A DNA stretch of 64,000 bases from Sansalvadorimonas sp965221135 (lineage in GTDB: Bacteria; Pseudomonadota; Gammaproteobacteria; Pseudomonadales; Endozoicomonadaceae), in assembly GCA_965221135.1 (NCBI GenBank), contig CBDCRZ010000106.1, forward strand, positions 682,001 through 746,000, read 5' to 3'. A program made the position numbers and the translations under genes. Below, in pieces: positions 47,213 through 57,164 of this stretch (position 1 is its first letter; each line of letters begins with the position of its first letter). The notes beneath the pieces are model-generated. The model was given only the letters and a program-made list of their open reading frames with translations, was not told the origin of the DNA and did no database searches.

Positions 47213-47320
47213 TCAATAGAAAGAGATTGCACCACGTGCCCAGTCATTGCCGTCGTCCTCGTCCACGTCGGTGAGCCTTTGGGGTGCAAATAACTTGATA
47301 TTTCCCTTGTTGATTGCCAT
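47213..47320 (-). pseudogene. Phage tail-gene scar (L2 type)
   Basis: MAINKGNIKLFAPQRLTD with a two-codon insertion (VDEDDGNDWARG) relative to the other L2 scars. It is the most diverged copy. Confidence 0.55.
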
Positions 47321-47360
47321 ACCGTTAGTCCTCTTGGGTATGAGTAAAAGAGACTGGTTT

Positions 47361-48282
47361 ATGAAAAGAGCTGGTGCACGAGGCCTGTCTTCCTCTGCCG
47401 TATTTTTCCTCTGTCTTTCGGTGATTCTTTTTGCACGGACTGGGAGAGTGGTGGGAAGCGCCCGACTGGAGGCTGACATCGAGTGATGAGAAGGCTTTCG
47501 TGCAAAACTACCCAGATGAACACCAGTTTCTGGCGGCCTGTCGGCAAGGGCGTGTTGATGTTATGGAGTATTGGCTGAGCCAGCAGGGCTTTAGTCCGAA
47601 CGATGAATTTATTAGAGGTTGCAGGGGAGAAAGGGTTTCAGGTCTTTGGGTGGCATCTCAGAAAGGCTATACCGATGGAGTAAAACTTCTCATTAAGGCC
47701 GGGGCTGATTTGAATCAACCCAGGGATGATGGAGCGACACCTCTCTTTATGGCCAGCCAAAACGGTCATGCCGAGATAGCAAAAATTCTCGTTGATGCCG
47801 GGGCTGATTTGAATCAAACCTGGAACGGTGCAACACCTCTATTTATGGCCAGCCAAAACGGTCATGCCGAGATAGCAAAAATTCTCGTTAATGCCGGGGC
47901 TGATTTGAATCAAACCTGGAACGGTGAAACACCTCTGTTTCAAGCCAGCCAAGATGGTCATGTTGAGGTAGTGGAGATTTTGGTTAAGGCTGGAGCTGAT
48001 CCAACACGAAAGTGGCACTACGGTTTTTTTTTAACCCAGAGCCCTCTGACAACTGCCAGAAATGCACGCCCCTTACTGAAAAGAATGAACCCTGAAAAAC
48101 ATGCTCGCTACGATCAGATAATTGAAATTTTAAAGTCCGCAGTAAAAGTTAGGGAAAATCAGAAAATAGCACGATCGACTGGTACTACGGTTTATTTCGA
48201 TCCGGCTGTTGATAGGGCCGAAATGAAAAATACAGTGACTCCGCTCATGGGACGGCTTTCATTGAAAGATACAGCCCAATAA
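47361..48282 (+). pseudogene. Ankyrin-repeat gene with frameshift after the signal peptide
   Basis: Type A leader from MKRAGARG. An extra G in the run at about 47451 (GACTGGGAGAG versus GGCTGGAGAG elsewhere) shifts the frame right at the signal cleavage region. The remainder from about 47440 is intact: cap, about four repeats (NQTWNGATPLFMASQ) and tail type 1. The downstream frame has its own ATG at 47431, but it would lack a signal peptide. Confidence 0.75.
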
Positions 48283-48285
48283 GCC

Positions 48286-48629
48286 TTATTTCTCTGATGC
48301 CACAGTCAACAGCCGAATAACCACAGCATAGAAGTCAGAGTCATCGGGGTTGGTCTGGGGCAGCAACTACCGACACGTTCCTCTTCCGGAGCCTGGGTGA
48401 AGATCGCATGGGAGCCTAAGGTAAGGATCAGTGTTATCGGTGCGGCCCCCCATAAACCCTTGCGCATGGAAACATCACCGACCGTTCGGTCTATTCGGCT
48501 GATATCCCGGAACAGGTTATTGACCTGCCCATCGGCCACGACATTCCCTGTGGGCCGGCCTCCGCCGTCGTCCTCGTCGGTGAGCCTTTGGGATGCGAAC
48601 AACTTGATATTTTCCTTGTTGATTGCCAT
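48286..48629 (-). pseudogene. Fused phage tail scar (L1 type)
   Basis: An open 107-codon frame, MAINKENIKLFASQRLTDED to SMLWLFGC, same fusion as at 23068. Confidence 0.6.
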
Positions 48630-48669
48630 ACCGTTAGTCCTTTTGGGTATGTCTAAGAAGAATTGGCTT

Positions 48670-50985
48670 ATGAAAAGAGTTGGTGCACAAGGCCTGTTTT
48701 CCTATGCAGTATTTTTCCTCTGCCTTTCGGTGGTTCTGTTTGCACGGGCTGAAGAGTGGTGGGAAGCGCCCGACTGGAGGCCGACATCAAGTGATGAGAA
48801 GGCTTTCGTGCAAAACTACCCAGATGAACACCAGTTTCTGGCGGCCTGTCGGCAGGGACGTGTTGATGTTATGGAGTATTGGCTGAGCCAGAAGGGCTTT
48901 AGGCCAAACGATGAATTTATTAGCGGTTACACGGGAGAAAAGGTTTCAGGTCTTTGGATTGCATCTCAGGAAGATCATATCAATGGAGTGAAACTCCTTA
49001 TTAAGGCCGGAGCTGATTTGAATCAAACCTGGAACGGTGCAACACCTCTGTTTCAAGCCTGCCAATATGGTCATGCCGGGGTAGTAAATATTCTTGTTAA
49101 TGCCGGGGTTGATTTGAATCAAACATATAACGGTGCAACACCTCTGTATATAGCGGCTCAGAACGGCCATTCCGAGGTGGTTAAGATTTTAGTGAACACC
49201 GAGGGGGTGGCTCTTAATCAACCAATAATTGATGGTGTCACGCCTCTGTATATAGCGGCTGAGAACGGCCACTCCGAGGTGGTTCAGATTTTAGTGAACA
49301 CCGAGGGGGTGGCTCTTAATCAACCAATAATTGATGGTGTCACGCCTCTGTATATAGCGGCTGAGAACGGCCACTCCGAGGTGGTTCAGATTTTAGTGAA
49401 CACCGAGGGAGTAAATCTTAATCAACCAAGAAATCGTGGTGCAACACCTCTGTATATGGCGGCTCAGAAAGGCTTCGCGGAGGTGGTTCAGATTTTAGTG
49501 AACACCGAGGGGGTGGCTCTTAATCAACAAAGAAATGGTGGTGCCACGCCTCTGTATATAGCGGCTGAGAACGGCCACTCCGAGGTGGTTCAGATTTTAG
49601 TGAACACCGAGGGAGTAAATCTTAATCAACCAAGAAATCGTGGTGCCACGCCTCTGTATATAGCGGCTGAGAACGGCCACTCCGAGGTGGTTCAGATTTT
49701 AGTGAACACCGAGGGAGTAAATCTTAATCAACCAAGAAATCGTGGTGCAACACCTCTGTATATGGCGGCTCAGAAAGGCTTCGCGGAGGTGGTTCAGATT
49801 TTAGTGAACACCGAGGGGGTGGCTCTTAATCAACAAAGAAATGGTGGTGCCACGCCTCTGTATATAGCGGCTGAGAACGGCCACTCCGAGGTGGTTCAGA
49901 TTTTAGTGAACACCGAGGGGGTGGCTCTTAATCAACCAATAATTGATGGTGTCACGCCTCTGTATATAGCGGCTGAGAACGGCCACCCCGAGGTGGTTCA
50001 GATTTTAGTGAACACCGAGGGAGTAAATCTTAATCAACCAAGAAATCGTGGTGCCACGCCTCTGTATATAGCGGCCCAAGAGGGCCACTCCGAGGTGGTT
50101 CAGATTTTAGTGAACACCGAGGGGGTGGCTCTTAATCAACCAATAATTGATGGTGTCACGCCTCTGTATATAGCGGCTGAGAACGGCCACTCCGAGGTGA
50201 TTAATATTTTAGTGAACACCGAGGGGGTGGCTCTTAATCAACCAGAAACTGATGGTGCCACGCCTCTGTATATAGCGGCTCAGAACGGCCATTCCGAGGT
50301 GGTTAAGATTTTAGTGAACACCGAGGGGGTGGATCTTAATCAACCAGAAACTGATGGTGCCACGCCTCTGTATATAGCGGCTCAGAACGGCCACTCCGAG
50401 GTGGTTCAGATTTTAGTGAACACCGAGGGAGTAAATCTTAATCAACCAAGAAATTGTGGTGTAACACCTCTGTATATGGCGGCTCAGAAAGGCTTCGCTG
50501 AGGTGGTTAAGATTTTAGTGAACACCGAGGGGGTGGCTCTTAATCAACCAGAAGCTGATGGTGCCACGCCTCTGTTTATAGCGGCTCAGAACGGCCATTC
50601 CGAGGTGGTTAAGATTTTAGTGAACACCGAGGGGGTGGCTCTTAATCAACCAACAAATGATGGTGCCACGCCTCTGTATATAGCAGCTGAGAACGGCCAC
50701 TCCGAGGTGGTTCAGATTTTGCTCCAGGCCGGGGCGGATCAATCTATAAAGCGGCGATTTAATTGGTTTTTCACTAGAAGCCCGCGGGCGGCTGCAAAAA
50801 GAGCAAGACCTTTCCAGTTCGTTGATCCTGACGAGTGGCAAAAATACACAGTCACTATCAATACACTCACGGAGTACCGTCAAACTTATAAACGCTCCCG
50901 GCCAGTGATAACCACCAAAGACAATGAGGAAACACCCTTGTTAAGCGAGATTCCCAAGCTTAGGTTACAGTACGGCTCAAAATAA
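48670..50985 (+). CDS. Secreted hybrid ankyrin-repeat protein, about 18 repeats (type A', tail 2)
   Basis: A 771-aa product from MKRVGAQG; the open frame reaches back to 48397 only through antisense of the L1 scar. Signal peptide as at 36966. Two 32-class repeats are followed by about fifteen 34-class repeats (EGVNLNQPRNRGATPLYIAA). A block of repeats is itself duplicated: 49380-49620 and 49680-49920 are nearly identical. Tail type 2 ends SEIPKLRLQYGSK. Confidence 0.9.
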   Translation: MKRVGAQGLFSYAVFFLCLSVVLFARAEEWWEAPDWRPTSSDEKAFVQNYPDEHQFLAACRQGRVDVMEYWLSQKGFRPNDEFISGYTGEKVSGLWIASQEDHINGVKLLIKAGADLNQTWNGATPLFQACQYGHAGVVNILVNAGVDLNQTYNGATPLYIAAQNGHSEVVKILVNTEGVALNQPIIDGVTPLYIAAENGHSEVVQILVNTEGVALNQPIIDGVTPLYIAAENGHSEVVQILVNTEGVNLNQPRNRGATPLYMAAQKGFAEVVQILVNTEGVALNQQRNGGATPLYIAAENGHSEVVQILVNTEGVNLNQPRNRGATPLYIAAENGHSEVVQILVNTEGVNLNQPRNRGATPLYMAAQKGFAEVVQILVNTEGVALNQQRNGGATPLYIAAENGHSEVVQILVNTEGVALNQPIIDGVTPLYIAAENGHPEVVQILVNTEGVNLNQPRNRGATPLYIAAQEGHSEVVQILVNTEGVALNQPIIDGVTPLYIAAENGHSEVINILVNTEGVALNQPETDGATPLYIAAQNGHSEVVKILVNTEGVDLNQPETDGATPLYIAAQNGHSEVVQILVNTEGVNLNQPRNCGVTPLYMAAQKGFAEVVKILVNTEGVALNQPEADGATPLFIAAQNGHSEVVKILVNTEGVALNQPTNDGATPLYIAAENGHSEVVQILLQAGADQSIKRRFNWFFTRSPRAAAKRARPFQFVDPDEWQKYTVTINTLTEYRQTYKRSRPVITTKDNEETPLLSEIPKLRLQYGSK

Positions 50986-50994
50986 AGGATTCAA

Positions 50995-51381
50995 CTATCC
51001 GGGTGCCACCGTCAAAAGACGAATGACCACTGCATAGAAGTGATCTTCACTCGGCTCCGAAAGTGGTAACACCTGTTGAGCCTTAATAGGTGAACCTTCA
51101 GACCGGTCAAAAATAACTGTGAATGCACATCCGCCAGGAAGTGTGAGAAGCATTTTCTTTTTCGGTATTTCCGATAAAGCAAAGAGCGTGTTCAGATCGG
51201 ACAGCGTTAACCGGCTGTTCTCCCCATCCCCCAGTACAATGCTGCGACCGTAAGTCATTAGACTTTCAGACACAATAAGGGAGCCGGTCAGACTCCTGTC
51301 GGTACTCTGGGCAACCGGTGTCCAGTCAAACTCATTCACCCACAAGAGGTTGTCCGGCAGTGTCATGGTATCCAGTTGCAT
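50995..51381 (-). CDS. Phage tail-region protein, 128 aa
   Basis: MQLDTMTLPDNLLWVNEFDW ... IRLLTVAPG, intact, convergent with the ankyrin gene (10 bases between stops). Confidence 0.7.
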   Translation of the reverse strand: MQLDTMTLPDNLLWVNEFDWTPVAQSTDRSLTGSLIVSESLMTYGRSIVLGDGENSRLTLSDLNTLFALSEIPKKKMLLTLPGGCAFTVIFDRSEGSPIKAQQVLPLSEPSEDHFYAVVIRLLTVAPG

Positions 51382-52180
51382 CAGATGGCCCTCGCGCCGG
51401 ACTCTTTGAGTGCGCGTAGTAGTTTCACATCACTCCCCTGGCGCACACTCACCTTCACATTGCCGCCGGGATACTCAAGACGAATCACTTTACTGGGTGA
51501 TTCATTCCTCTGGCCTGCGCCATTTCTCGGGGGAGGAGCGCGATCAAAACTCTTACGACGTCGCGTTTCGCGCTCTTCATTCTCGCGCTTGTCACGGGTC
51601 TTATTAAAAACGCGCTGGTTCAGGGAGAGCGCCTGCTGCAGGTTGGCCGTCGCCTTTGCTCCGGGCTTGTTTCAGTTTCTGTTCGAGATCACGATTCCTG
51701 ACTTCAAACCGTCGCCGTTCGATGGCTTCCATGTTGCCGTCCAGCCGGTCGAGTTCGTCTTGCAAACCTTCAAGGGTCGAGGGGGGCTGTTCTGCAGGCT
51801 CTGCATCTGACGTTCGGGCTGATCCAGTGCCCGGTTGAGTTTGTCCATATCCTGCTGGTTGAGCAGTTCCATCTCATCGGATGCCTGACGAGCTGCGCTG
51901 GCAAACTGCTCGGCTGACAGACCACCATCCTCATAAGAGCGCATCAGGTCTTCAAAGGTGATCTTCTGTTCGAGATAAGACTCCTTCACCTGCAGGGAGG
52001 TTTTCCTGGTGTCGTACATCCACTCGCTCAGGCCTGTTGCATCAAAGCCATGGAAAGCCTGCCCCATGGCGTCCAACTCTTCGTTGGTCTGCTCCAGGCT
52101 GTGACGCATGGACTCATGTCATCGGTGACCGTCCGAGGGTCGGCCTGAGAGATGTCGTTCAAGCCTTCCTTCAATACATG
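51381..52180 (-). pseudogene. Tape-measure C-terminal fragment, multiply frameshifted
   Basis: Colinear with 31551-32345, but broken by small indels near 51650 (loss of the GCAGAGTGGCC segment), 51785 and 52115. The coiled-coil sequence and the junction with the integrase are the same, so the fusion predates duplication. Confidence 0.6.
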
Positions 52181-52750
52181 GAGTCGCAGATAAGAAATAT
52201 TTTTAAGTTCGCGTTTTATACCGGGCTGCGCACCAATGAGTTGATTGGACTTAAATGGAGCAAGATAGACTGGCACAACCGTGAGGTGTTAGTGGATGAA
52301 GCATCCGTTGATGGGGTGATTGGGAGAATAAAGACGGCAGGTAAAGGTGTGAAATCCAGAAAGGTTCTTCTCCTGGATAAGGCTTTTGAAGCTCTGATGG
52401 AACAGAAAAAGCATACCTTCCTATCCAGTGAGTTTGTATTTCACAATCCCCTGCATGACAAGGTCTGGAAAGATGATGCGCAGATGCGAAAGTATGGATG
52501 GACACATGCTTTCAAGAAGTCTGGTGTCAGGTATCGAAATCCATACCAGACCCGGCATAGCTATGCGTTCATGCTCATTCGCAATAATGAAAACCTCTGG
52601 TGGATAGCGAACCAGATGGGGCATAAAGGAATAGAGATGTTTAATCGGCACTATGGTGGCTGGCTGGAGGAGGCCGCTGATAACTACATCCCTTCTGATC
52701 TATTTACTGCAAACAGAAACGACACGGCACTTAGCGAGCAGGGTGCTTAG
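52178..52750 (+). pseudogene. Tyrosine recombinase C-terminal part, second copy
   Basis: 190 codons, nearly identical to 32361-32933 (FAFYTGLRTNELIGLKW, YQTRHSYAF, MGHKG, RHYGGWL). Same 5' truncation point. All catalytic residues seen in the first copy are retained. Confidence 0.75.
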
Positions 52751-52961
52751 CCTTCTACGTCCGTTTTAAACTCTCCTGCCTCATCCTTAAGCGAATCGCG
52801 TCCCGGATTTTTCCTCATTATCGCGCTTAAAAAAGTGCTTCTTAAATATGCATTTGTGCTGAATTCGTGCTTCTCGTGTCGAAAAAGTGCCAAATTCGTG
52901 CCATTCGTATACGCACCCACACGCACCTATACGCATGCGTTGTGATTTTTGATAGATACAC

Positions 52962-52985
52962 AAAAGCCCCTGTTTATAGGGGCTT
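52962..52985. terminator. Intrinsic terminator after integrase fragment
   Basis: AAAGCCCC-TGTTTATA-GGGGCTTT, as at 33115. Confidence 0.75.
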
Positions 52986-53024
52986 TGATGCGTATGGCTG
53001 CGTTCTTCTAACAGCCGTTTGAAG

Positions 53025-53061
53025 TGGTGGAGGCGGGGGGATTTGCCCCCCCCGTCTGCAG
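53025..53061. other. att-like site: tmRNA 3'-end sequence
   Basis: TGGTGGAGGCGGGGGGATTT, G and CCCCCCCGTCTGCAGG, second full-length copy of the motif at 33197. It ends the second att-to-att unit. Confidence 0.6.
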
Positions 53062-53180
53062 GGCTGTAACTGTTTGGTTTATCTATGAATTTATATCAAC
53101 AGGGTAAATTAGTGCTGAATTCGTGCTTAGGTGTCCATTGTCCGATAGTTTGTTAAAAAGGTAAGCATCACACCTGTACA

Positions 53181-53351
53181 TCATACTTCCACGTTCATAG
53201 GCGCAGCGTGTCCTTTGGCTGTTAACGTTCCTCCAGAGCGAAGAGACAGGGTGCTTGTGCCGTTGCTGTTGTGCGAGGTGACTGTGGCGATCACTCGCGC
53301 AGCTGTAGGGAGCAGACCTTTTAACTTTTTGCAGGGGTTGGTTGTTGCCAT
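53181..53351 (-). CDS. Small phage tail-region protein, shortened to 56 aa
   Basis: MATTNPCKKLKGLLPTAARV. A small in-frame deletion near the 3' end replaces GSKL-type sequence (end reads AAPMNVEV). The deletion keeps the frame, so the product may still fold. Confidence 0.5.
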   Translation of the reverse strand: MATTNPCKKLKGLLPTAARVIATVTSHNSNGTSTLSLRSGGTLTAKGHAAPMNVEV

Positions 53352-53400
53352 GATGTGTCCTCGCTGCTGCGTGTTTAGCTCTCGTTATTAGTAATGACGC

Positions 53401-53502
53401 TCAATAGAAAGAGATTGCACCACGTGCCCAGTCATCGCCGTCGTCCTCGTCGGTGAGCCTTTGGGATGCAAATAACTTGATGTTTTCCTTGTTGATTGCC
53501 AT
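53401..53502 (-). pseudogene. Phage tail-gene scar (L2 type)
   Basis: A 33-codon remnant. One synonymous-looking change lies in the MAINK start region relative to the other scars. Confidence 0.55.
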
Positions 53503-53542
53503 ACCGTTAGTCCTCTTGGGTATGAGTAAAAGAGACTGGTTT

Positions 53543-54535
53543 ATGAAAAGAGCTGGTGCACGAGGCCTGTTTTCCTATGCCGTATTTTTCCTCTGTCTTT
53601 CGGTGATTCTTTTTGCACGGGCTGGAGAGTGGTGGGAAGCGCCCGACTGGAGGCCGACATCGAGTGATGAGAAGGCTTTCGTGCAAAACTATTCTGGTGA
53701 ACACCAGTTTCTGGCGGCCTGTCGGCAAGGGCGTGTTGATGTTATGGAGTATTGGCTGAGCCAGAAGGGCTTTAGTCCAAACGATGAATTTATTAGCGGT
53801 TACACGGGAAAAAAGGTTTCAGGTCTTTGTGTGGCATCTCAGAAAGGCCATACAGATGGAGTAAAACTTCTCATTAAGGCCGGGGCTGATGTGAATCAAC
53901 CCTGGGGTGATGGAGCGACACCTCTCTATATGGCCAGCCAAAATAGTCGTGCCGAGGCCGTGGAGATTCTGATTCAGGCCGGGGCTGATGTGAATCAAGG
54001 CAAGGATGGTGGAGCGACACCTCTTTTTATAGCCAGCCAAAAAGGCCACACCGAGGTGGTGCAGATTCTTGTTAATGCTAAGGCTGAATTAAATCAAGCT
54101 AAAGGTGCAACACCTCTCTTTATAGCCTCCAAAAAAGGCCATGCCGAGGTGGTTCAGATTTTAGTGAACACCGAGGGGGTGGCTCTTAATCAACCAAGAA
54201 ATGATGGTGTCACGCCTCTGTATATAGCGGCTCAGAACGGCCACTCCGAGGTGGTTAAGATTTTGCTCCAGGCCGGGGCGGATCAATCTATAAAGCGGCG
54301 ATTGAATTGGTTTTTCACTAGAAGCCCGCGGGCGGCTGCAAAAAGAGCAAGACCTTTCCAGTTCGTTGATCCTGACGAGTGGCAAAAATACACATTCACT
54401 ATCAATACACTCACGGAGTACCGTCAAACTTATAAACGTAAACGCTCCCGGCCAGTGATAACCACCAAAGACAATGAGGAAACACCCTTATTAAGCGAGT
54501 TTCCCAGGCTTAGGTTACAGTCCGGCTCAAAATAA
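53543..54535 (+). CDS. Short secreted hybrid ankyrin-repeat protein (type A, tail 2)
   Basis: A 330-aa product, signal peptide ending FARA. About five repeats: VNQPWGDGATPLYMASQ, VNQGKDGGATPLFIASQ and a KGATPLFIASK unit, then a switch into one 34-class repeat and tail type 2 (RRLNWFFTRSPRAAAKRARP). The first repeats match those of the genes at 58312 and 61442, placing it as a close relative of the tandemly duplicated pair. Confidence 0.88.
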   Translation: MKRAGARGLFSYAVFFLCLSVILFARAGEWWEAPDWRPTSSDEKAFVQNYSGEHQFLAACRQGRVDVMEYWLSQKGFSPNDEFISGYTGKKVSGLCVASQKGHTDGVKLLIKAGADVNQPWGDGATPLYMASQNSRAEAVEILIQAGADVNQGKDGGATPLFIASQKGHTEVVQILVNAKAELNQAKGATPLFIASKKGHAEVVQILVNTEGVALNQPRNDGVTPLYIAAQNGHSEVVKILLQAGADQSIKRRLNWFFTRSPRAAAKRARPFQFVDPDEWQKYTFTINTLTEYRQTYKRKRSRPVITTKDNEETPLLSEFPRLRLQSGSK

Positions 54536-54547
54536 AGGATTCAACTA

Positions 54548-54885
54548 TCCGGGTGCCACCGTCAATAGTCGAATAACCACAGCATAAAAGTCAGAGTCAT
54601 CGGGGCTGGTCTGGGGCAGCAACTACCGACACGTTCCTCTTCCTGAGCCTGGGTGAAGATCGCATGGGAACCTAAGGTAAGGATCCGTGTTATCGGTGCT
54701 GCCCCCCATAAACCCTTACGCATAGAGACATCACCAACCGTTCGGTCTATGCGGCTGATATCCCGGAACAGGTTATTGACCTGCCCATCGGCCACGACAT
54801 TCCCAGTGGCCCGGCCTCCGCCGTCGTCCTCGACGGTGAGCCTTTGGGATGCGAACAACTTGATATTTTCCTTGTTGATTGCCAT
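54548..54885 (-). pseudogene. Fused phage tail scar (L1 type)
   Basis: MAINKENIKLFASQRLTVED ... CCPRPAPMTLTFMLWLFDY, the same fusion again. Here the 128-aa gene end abuts the APG-type sequence of the preceding ankyrin tail, so two alleles of the tail-gene end are recombined (switch near 54565). Confidence 0.55.
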
Positions 54886-54924
54886 ACCGTTACTTCTTTT
54901 GGATATGAAAAAGAGATTGGCTTT

Positions 54925-56667
54925 ATGAAAAGAGTCTGTGCACAAGGCTTGTTTTCCTATGCAGTATTTTTCCTCTGTCTTTCGATGGCTCTGTTTGCAC
55001 GGGCTGGTGAGTGGTGGGAAGCGCCCGCCTGGAGGCCGACATCGAGTAATGAGAAGGTTTTCGTACAAGACTACCCAGGTGAACACCAGTTTCTGGCGGC
55101 CTGTCGGCAGGGACGTGTTGATGTTATGGAGTATTGGCTGAGCCAGAAGGGCTTTAGGCCAAACGATGAATTTATTAGCGGTTACACGGGAGAAAAGGTT
55201 TCAGGTCTTTGGGTGGCATCTCAGGAAGGTCATAATGATGTAGTGCAAATCCTCCTGAGGGGCGGGGCAGATATAAATCAAACCAGTGACGCTATAACAC
55301 CTGTGTTTATAGCCAGTCAGAATGGTCATGCTGATGTGGTGCAGATTCTTGTTAATGCCAGGGCTGATTTGAATCAAAGCACTGATGATGGGGCGACACC
55401 TCTCTATATGGCCAGCCAACAGGGGCATGCCGTGGTGGTGCAGATTCTTGTTGATGCCAAGGCTGATTTAAATCAAACCTGGAACGGTGCAACATCTCTG
55501 TTTAGAGCCAGCCAAGAAGGCCATGCCGATGTGGTTCAGATTTTAGTGAATACCGAGGGGGTGGCTCTTAATCAACCAAAAAATGATGGTGCTACGCCTC
55601 TGTATATAGCGGCTGAGAAAGGCTTCGCGGAGGTGGTTCAGATTTTAGTGAACACCGAGGGGGTGGCTCTTAATCAACCAAGAAATCATGGTGCCACGCC
55701 TCTGTTTATAGCGGCTCAGAACGGCCACTCCGAGGTGGTTCAGATTTTAGTGAACACCGAGGGGGTGGATCTTAACCAACCAATAAATGATGGTGCCACG
55801 CCTCTGTATATAGCGGCTCATGAGGGCCGCGCCGAGGTGGTTCAGATTTTAGTGAACAGCGAGGGGGTGGCTCTTAATCAACCAAAAAATGATGGTGCTA
55901 CGCCTCTGTATATAGCGGCTGAGAAAGGCCACGCCGAGGTGGTTCAGATTTTAGTGAGCACCGAGGGGATGGCTCTTAATCAACCAGAAACTGATGGTGC
56001 CACGCCTCTGTATATATCGGCTCAGAACGGCCACTCCGAGGTGGTTCAGATTTTAGTGAACACCGAGGGGGTGGCTCTTAATCAACCAGAAACTGATGGT
56101 GCCACGCCTCTGTATATATCGGCTCAGAACGGCCACTCCGAGGTGGTTCAGATTTTAGTGAACACCGAGGGGGTGGCTCTTAATCAACCAATAAATGTTG
56201 GTGCCACGCCTCTGTTTATAGCGGCTGAGAAAGGCTTCGCGGAGGTGGTTCAGATTTTAGTGAACACCGGGGTCGCTCTTAATCAACCAAGAAATGATGA
56301 TGTCACGCCTTTGTATATAGCGGCTGAGAAAGGCTTCGCGGAGGTGGTTCAGATTTTAGTGAACACCGGAGTGGATCTTAATCAATCAGAAACTGATGGT
56401 GCCACACCTCTGTATATAGCGACTGAGAACGGCCACTCCGAGGTGGTTAAGATTTTGTTCCAGGCCGGGGCGGCTGCAAAAAGAGCAAAACCTTTCCAGT
56501 TCGTTGATCCTGACGAGTGGCAAAAATACACAGTCACTATCAATACACTCACGGAGTACAGTCAAACTTATAAACGCTCCCGGCCAGTGATAACCACCAA
56601 AGACAATGAGGAAACACCCTTGTTAAGCGAGTTTTCCAGGCTTAGGTTACAGCCCGGCTCAAAATAA
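54925..56667 (+). CDS. Secreted hybrid ankyrin-repeat protein, about 13 repeats, shortened tail 2
   Basis: A 580-aa product from MKRVCAQG. Upstream of this ATG the reading frame differs from all other type A genes (a frameshift in the leader), which supports this ATG as the true start for the family. Signal ends ALFARA. Three 32-class repeats are followed by about nine 34-class repeats; two units lack one residue (VNTGVALNQ, VNTGVDLNQ). The tail lacks about 17 residues including WFFTRSP (LFQAGAAAKRAKPF), a deletion between repeated GAxQS/AAAKR sequences. Confidence 0.88.
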   Translation: MKRVCAQGLFSYAVFFLCLSMALFARAGEWWEAPAWRPTSSNEKVFVQDYPGEHQFLAACRQGRVDVMEYWLSQKGFRPNDEFISGYTGEKVSGLWVASQEGHNDVVQILLRGGADINQTSDAITPVFIASQNGHADVVQILVNARADLNQSTDDGATPLYMASQQGHAVVVQILVDAKADLNQTWNGATSLFRASQEGHADVVQILVNTEGVALNQPKNDGATPLYIAAEKGFAEVVQILVNTEGVALNQPRNHGATPLFIAAQNGHSEVVQILVNTEGVDLNQPINDGATPLYIAAHEGRAEVVQILVNSEGVALNQPKNDGATPLYIAAEKGHAEVVQILVSTEGMALNQPETDGATPLYISAQNGHSEVVQILVNTEGVALNQPETDGATPLYISAQNGHSEVVQILVNTEGVALNQPINVGATPLFIAAEKGFAEVVQILVNTGVALNQPRNDDVTPLYIAAEKGFAEVVQILVNTGVDLNQSETDGATPLYIATENGHSEVVKILFQAGAAAKRAKPFQFVDPDEWQKYTVTINTLTEYSQTYKRSRPVITTKDNEETPLLSEFSRLRLQPGSK

Positions 56668-56676
56668 AGGATTCAA

Positions 56677-56803
56677 TTATCCGGGTGCCACCGTCAAAAG
56701 ACGAATGACCACTGCATAGAAGTGATCTTCACTCGGCTCCGAAAGTGGTAACACCTGTTGAGCCTCAATAGGTGAACCTTCAGACCGGTCAAAAATAACT
56801 GTG
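56677..56803 (-). pseudogene. 128-aa phage tail gene, 3' part only
   Basis: The last roughly 42 codons (VIFDRSEGSPIEAQQVLPLS ... LLTVAPG), cut at the left edge of the IS3 element. Confidence 0.65.
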
Positions 56804-56858
56804 GAGTTGTTATAGTTCTCCGGACACACAAGCACGGGTAATATCCAAACCCATTAAG

Positions 56859-57164
56859 GTGTGTCCAAATGTCAGAAAAGAAAACGAAAAATATACAGCT
56901 GAGTTCAAGGAATCTGCAGTTAAACTGGCTGTAGAATCAGATAAACCAGTGATAGAAACAGCCAGAGAGCTTGAGGTGAACCCTAACACCCTGCATACAT
57001 GGATCGCCAAGTTCCACCGGCCAAAGGCCGTCAGCAAGACGGCGAAAAATGATGAGCATCTCTACCACGAACTCAAGCGTTTGCGTAAAGAGAATGCCCG
57101 GCTGAAAGAAGAGAGGTCGCTATTAAAAAAGGCGGCCGCCTTCTTTGCCAAAGAGTGTCACTAA
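56859..57164 (+). CDS. IS3-family OrfA (helix-turn-helix)
   Basis: 101 codons: KYTAEFKESAVKLAVESDK, ARELEVNPNTLHTWIAKF (HTH), then a leucine-zipper-like end (LYHELKRLRKENARLKEERS). The GTG start is unsatisfying. An ATG lies 12 bases downstream in another frame (MSEKK), suggesting an indel in the first codons shared by all copies. Confidence 0.7.
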   Translation: MCPNVRKENEKYTAEFKESAVKLAVESDKPVIETARELEVNPNTLHTWIAKFHRPKAVSKTAKNDEHLYHELKRLRKENARLKEERSLLKKAAAFFAKECH

